From Mytilus galloprovincialis (lineage: Eukaryota; Mollusca; Bivalvia; Mytilida; Mytilidae), in contig NC_134847.1 of the NCBI RefSeq assembly GCF_965363235.1, positions 59,800,439 to 59,864,438 on the forward strand: a DNA stretch of 64,000 nucleotides, in the 5' to 3' direction. Numbering within the stretch: the first letter of the stretch is position 1; the number at the start of each line of letters is the position of its first letter. The notes under the pieces were generated by a model, which saw only the letters and a list, made by a program, of their open reading frames with translations, had not been told where the DNA came from and made no database searches. The translations under genes were made by a program, and so were the position numbers. Shown one piece after another: positions 60,300-64,000 of this stretch.

Positions 60300-60465
60300 C
60301 GTGAACACATTCGAATTCACACTATAAGGGGAAACAGTCGAATTCACGCTAAAAGGGGAAACAGTCGAATTCACGCTAAAAGGGGAAACAGTCGAATTCA
60401 CGCTAAAAGGGGAAACAGTCGAATTCACGCTAAAAGGGAAAACAGTCGAATTCCTGCAAAACGAA
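60300..60465. repeat. 27-bp minisatellite, about six units
   Basis: The unit is CGAATTCACGCTAAAAGGGG followed by AAACAGT. Inner copies are identical and edge copies diverged. It lies in intron 1 of the PRDM13-like gene. Confidence 0.85.
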
Positions 60466-61077
60466 TAATTAGTACGTGCATACAAAAAAAGATAATTCGT
60501 GTCCGAGTTTTTATACTTTGTACAAAAGGATGTGATATACTAGTAATTACATTCAAATTTACGACTACTGACGGTTTTTTTTGAAAATAATGTAAACTTA
60601 ATCGAAGAAGAGATTGCTTGAATATAAAAAAAATATATACATATCAGTCGCTTGGGTTTAGTAGTTGATGTGGAGTACATCCGTTTTATTTTCGTTAAAA
60701 CATAATTTTAATTATAAATATATGCAAAATATAGACACAAGAAAAATAGGTTTTATTCTGAAATACACTAAGAGAACCTATTTAGGTATTAATTAACACT
60801 TGATATAACCTCAGCTAAAAATATCCGTGTCGCCGGCTTTTAAAATTTATAGGATGAACATTTGTTTAAAGAGAATGTTGTTTCTTAGTGTTTTTTTAAA
60901 AACTGAAATTGCTACATGCCTAAATCTGTCATAACATATCTATCAATCTTTATGATACTTAAATTATGGTAATCGAATCTTTTATTTTCACACACGAAAA
61001 TATGTGACTTGTTTGGTGTTTGTAACATACTATTTACCATAGATGTGGAATTTGCAGAAATTTGCAATATAGATCTA

Positions 61078-61188
61078 GGAGTCGATTTCACAAAACAACT
61101 TACGACTAATATTGATCGTAAGTATACTGATTTGTTCATATCTTAAGACTAATCTTAGTCTTAAGTTTTTTTTTGTGAAATCGACTCC
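61078..61188. repeat. 111-bp hairpin MITE
   Basis: GGAGTCGATTTCACAAAA is inverted at the right as TTTTGTGAAATCGACTCC. The interior is also partly self-complementary (taagactaa/ttagtctta). Confidence 0.75.
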
Positions 61189-64000
61189 ACCATATACTAG
61201 ATTTGTGTCCTACACACATATATATGTATATATATATATATACTAGTATAGGCTGCAAATTGTGTAGACATATAATAAAATACTGTAACACTCTTACCAG
61301 TATGGAAAACTAGAGTTTCTCTTTATAATTATAAAGTCTGCAGTTGATGTATATATTCATACACCACAATAACAGGTACATTTGATAATAAAAAGTATTT
61401 TATCAATTTTACTGTACGGACGAATATTGATCATTGTTGAAGGTCGTACGGTGCCCTTTGGTTGTTAGGATCCTTGTTCTTTGGTCTTTTGTGGAAAGTT
61501 GTCCCAAACATCATTTTACTTTAATAAAAATCGTACAAAACTTCTTTAAGATGTTTCGTTGATGAGCTGATAAAACAAAAAAAGTAACAAATCAGTGAAG
61601 CAAAACTCGGGCACGAAAATAGAGCTATGATTGAGGGATACTAGTATATATACGATTCCTTAATTATTAAAAATGATTTACATCATATTTCAACAAACTA
61701 ATATCCGTCTGTTCATGTCAGTCAGTACCGAGACCTTGTCCTATAATATAAGACTCTGCAGGTTTAATATTATAGGACTATACCGAGACCTTCACATGAT
61801 AATGTCTAAAAGAAGAACATGTTCATTGTACCTTTTCTTTTGTGGATATTTATCTCACTAGTTCCCATACAAAACCTCCTTATATACACAAACTTATTTT
61901 AGATTCGACAAAACCATAGCACCAAAAAGTAAAGCCAAAATCGGGAAAGGACTCATAGTAACCTGGAGGGATATATACATTCCATTATAGTTAAAGTAAA
62001 AAAAAAGCACTGTCCATTATGTTCTACTCCAATCTCGCCATTATATTTGTCAAATTCTCGTTTTTATTTTGTGGTCTTTTCAACACATGTCAGAGTAAAC
62101 CTTTGGTGTCTGTTATTTTGTTTAGAACTTGTTTCGCTTTTCCCGTATTTCAGCTAATTGTAACATGGTTATTGGATTGTATTATATGACTTTTATCACA
62201 GCTATCTTATTTTTCATTTATCTATCTTTTTTTTCGAAATCGAAGTAGTAGAGTCTACAGTCTGTCCCATGCCCCAAGTGCCTTTAAATCATTATGCTCA
62301 AATGCTCTATAAAAAAATAAAATCACGACATAAATTAGAAGTGTGCCTCTAGCCTTTGGCATTTTCTTTACAAACAACCATAGGATTTTGCTCCAACCAA
62401 TGCATAAATGCTTCTGGACTAATTGTGTTCTATGGTAAATAAGGTCGAATGTAGTTTACTTAGTCGAGTACACCTAACGGTTAAAATGACATCACTGATT
62501 AGAGCGTTTCCGAGTTAAGTGGTTGTTATGTTTATACCTGAACGTCTGTTGTATTCACCTCTATTACCTATTTATGTTCGCTGCTTTTAAATTTTGTGGA
62601 CACACTTTCTCTCAAGTTTTTTGTAGTAGCTGTTGCTGGATCAATTTGTAATGTAAATTGCTATTATCATGATCTGCACGACACTTAAACGCGAAATTTA
62701 TCTGCCCACTTATTGCAATTATTTACACAAGAAACGTCAAATTATTTGCTGTATTTTCCAATTTGTCATGTTCCGTACTTAACGAGATAACAAACTCATC
62801 GTTGAAAATATGACAAGTATGTTATTAACTTTTGTCCTAAAATTAATCTTTTACCTTTACATGCGGACCTTAATTGAAGGTTACAATCAAAGAGTTCAAA
62901 TGTTGTTACAGCGCACGTGCTTCCTTGGAAACGACCAAGGTTAAGAAAGGTCTCGTAAATGTTAAGTTCTTTGTTAACCATTGACGTCTACTTAAATTAT
63001 GAATTGAAAATTTCTAAAAGATGATTTACTATTTCAGGAATTCCATTATAGGGATGTTTTGAAATATAAAAGAAAGTCATGGTCTTTACCGAAATTGAAA
63101 CTGAATTAAATAAGAAGGAAAAGAATGAAAATATAATACAATTAACGCTTACTAACTTAAATAAATAAAGATACACAAAATTGAGAAAAGAAATTGGGAA
63201 TATATCAAAGAGAAAACAACCCGACCAAAGAGCAGATAACAACCGAAGGCCACCAATGGGTCTCAAATGCAGCGAGAAAATCCCGCACCCGGAGGTGGTC
63301 CTCCGCAGTTCCCTAAGTAAAATTGTGTACTAGATCAGTGAAAATGGACGTCACAATTAACTCCAAATATATAAATGAACTAAAATTAAAAAAATATACA
63401 AGACTAACAAAGGCCAGAGGCTCCTGACTTGCGATAGGCGCAAAAATTCGGCGTGTTAAATACTATGTTTTACTGCACCTTTTTCAATAAAAAAATAATG
63501 TTTGGACAGATGTTTTAGTTGCAACTAACGAAATGTAGAAACAGTTAATGTATAAATGGAAACAATTGTATTCGTTACGCGAAATTCAGGATAAGATACT
63601 GTTAAAATTGAAACAAATCGGCTTAGATTTCTCGATACTCTTGAAGATGATCGCTTTAGCAAATATCTGTCTGCCAACACTAGAAATGTGGCAACATCCT
63701 GGCTCCTGTTACGCCTTTAAAAGAAACTTTAAACCGTGCTTCAACTTGTAAATCGTCTTCTGTCAATAATTTTGAAGTATTTGAAAGTAAAAATGAAAGA
63801 CTTTCAATTAAATAAGCAAATAAATAATTAAGAAGCGGATTTAAAATTGAAATATTTTATTTGTTACAAGATTATCATTTAGTCAAAGAATTTTTATTAG
63901 TCGCGTGCTCATTTAATACTAATTTTAAATATTTATAAGGAAAACATTAAATCACCAGTCAAACAATTATCAAAAGATTTTATTTAACAGGTGAAGCACA
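61189..64000. other. Probable intron of the PRDM13-like gene, repeat-bearing
   Basis: Contains TA repeats (61218-61245), an inverted 20858-type fragment (61435-61520), a small 'tataatat..agactctgca' hairpin (61740-61790) and a dispersed repeat at 63170-63440 ('caacccgaccaaagagcag', 'ggccaccaatgggtctc'). No exon recognised. Confidence 0.4.

Noticed and set aside
63548-63751. 67-codon frame as a possible next PRDM13 exon
   Set aside because: It lacks the PR/SET residues expected after the first exon and has no good splice acceptor at the right phase.

Overview
The window looks like nuclear DNA of a bivalve mollusc, most likely a mussel of the Mytilus type. The basis is the AT-rich composition, multi-exon genes separated by large repeat-filled introns, and several dispersed repeats I recall as abundant in mussel DNA. 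Species assignment is from memory and was not searched.

Layout. Positions 1-2333 (minus strand) hold most of a Penelope-like retroelement of the Naiad type: GIY-YIG endonuclease, then a CxC linker, then reverse transcriptase. Its frame is interrupted only by four UGA codons, all where cysteine is expected. Positions 5972-14596 (minus) hold a five-exon gene for a mitochondrial [2Fe-2S] ferredoxin. Its second coding position is filled by either of two adjacent exons with identical phases, one FDX2-like and one FDX1-like. Positions 15-23 kb are repeat-rich, with a decayed LINE and an inverted repeat pair. Positions 24373-26937 (minus) hold an uninterrupted coding sequence for a membrane-anchored copper amine oxidase. 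A roughly 450-bp palindrome lies beyond its 5' end. Positions 29752-32464 hold a young, 5'-truncated LINE with an open endonuclease/RT frame, inserted in a foldback element. Positions 37689-38836 hold a terminal-inverted-repeat element with large subterminal repeat arrays; a related unoccupied site lies beside it. Positions 40290-41888 hold the 3' end of another LINE. Positions 43890-50108 (plus) hold seven coding exons of RSPH3, a radial-spoke protein. Positions 59678-59848 (plus) hold a probable first coding exon of a PRDM13-like gene that continues beyond the window, with a TATA box and a PTF1/RBPJ-like composite site just upstream.

The host genes are functionally unrelated: mitochondrial electron transfer, extracellular amine oxidation, ciliary motility and neural transcription control. 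The strongest candidate for something new is the ferredoxin gene. There, frame arithmetic and a 48-nt intervening intron would force a choice between two ferredoxin N-terminal halves attached to one shared iron-sulphur half. The second strongest is the UGA-containing Naiad element, since selenoprotein Naiads are known in spiders and clams. The third is the promoter of the PRDM13-like exon.
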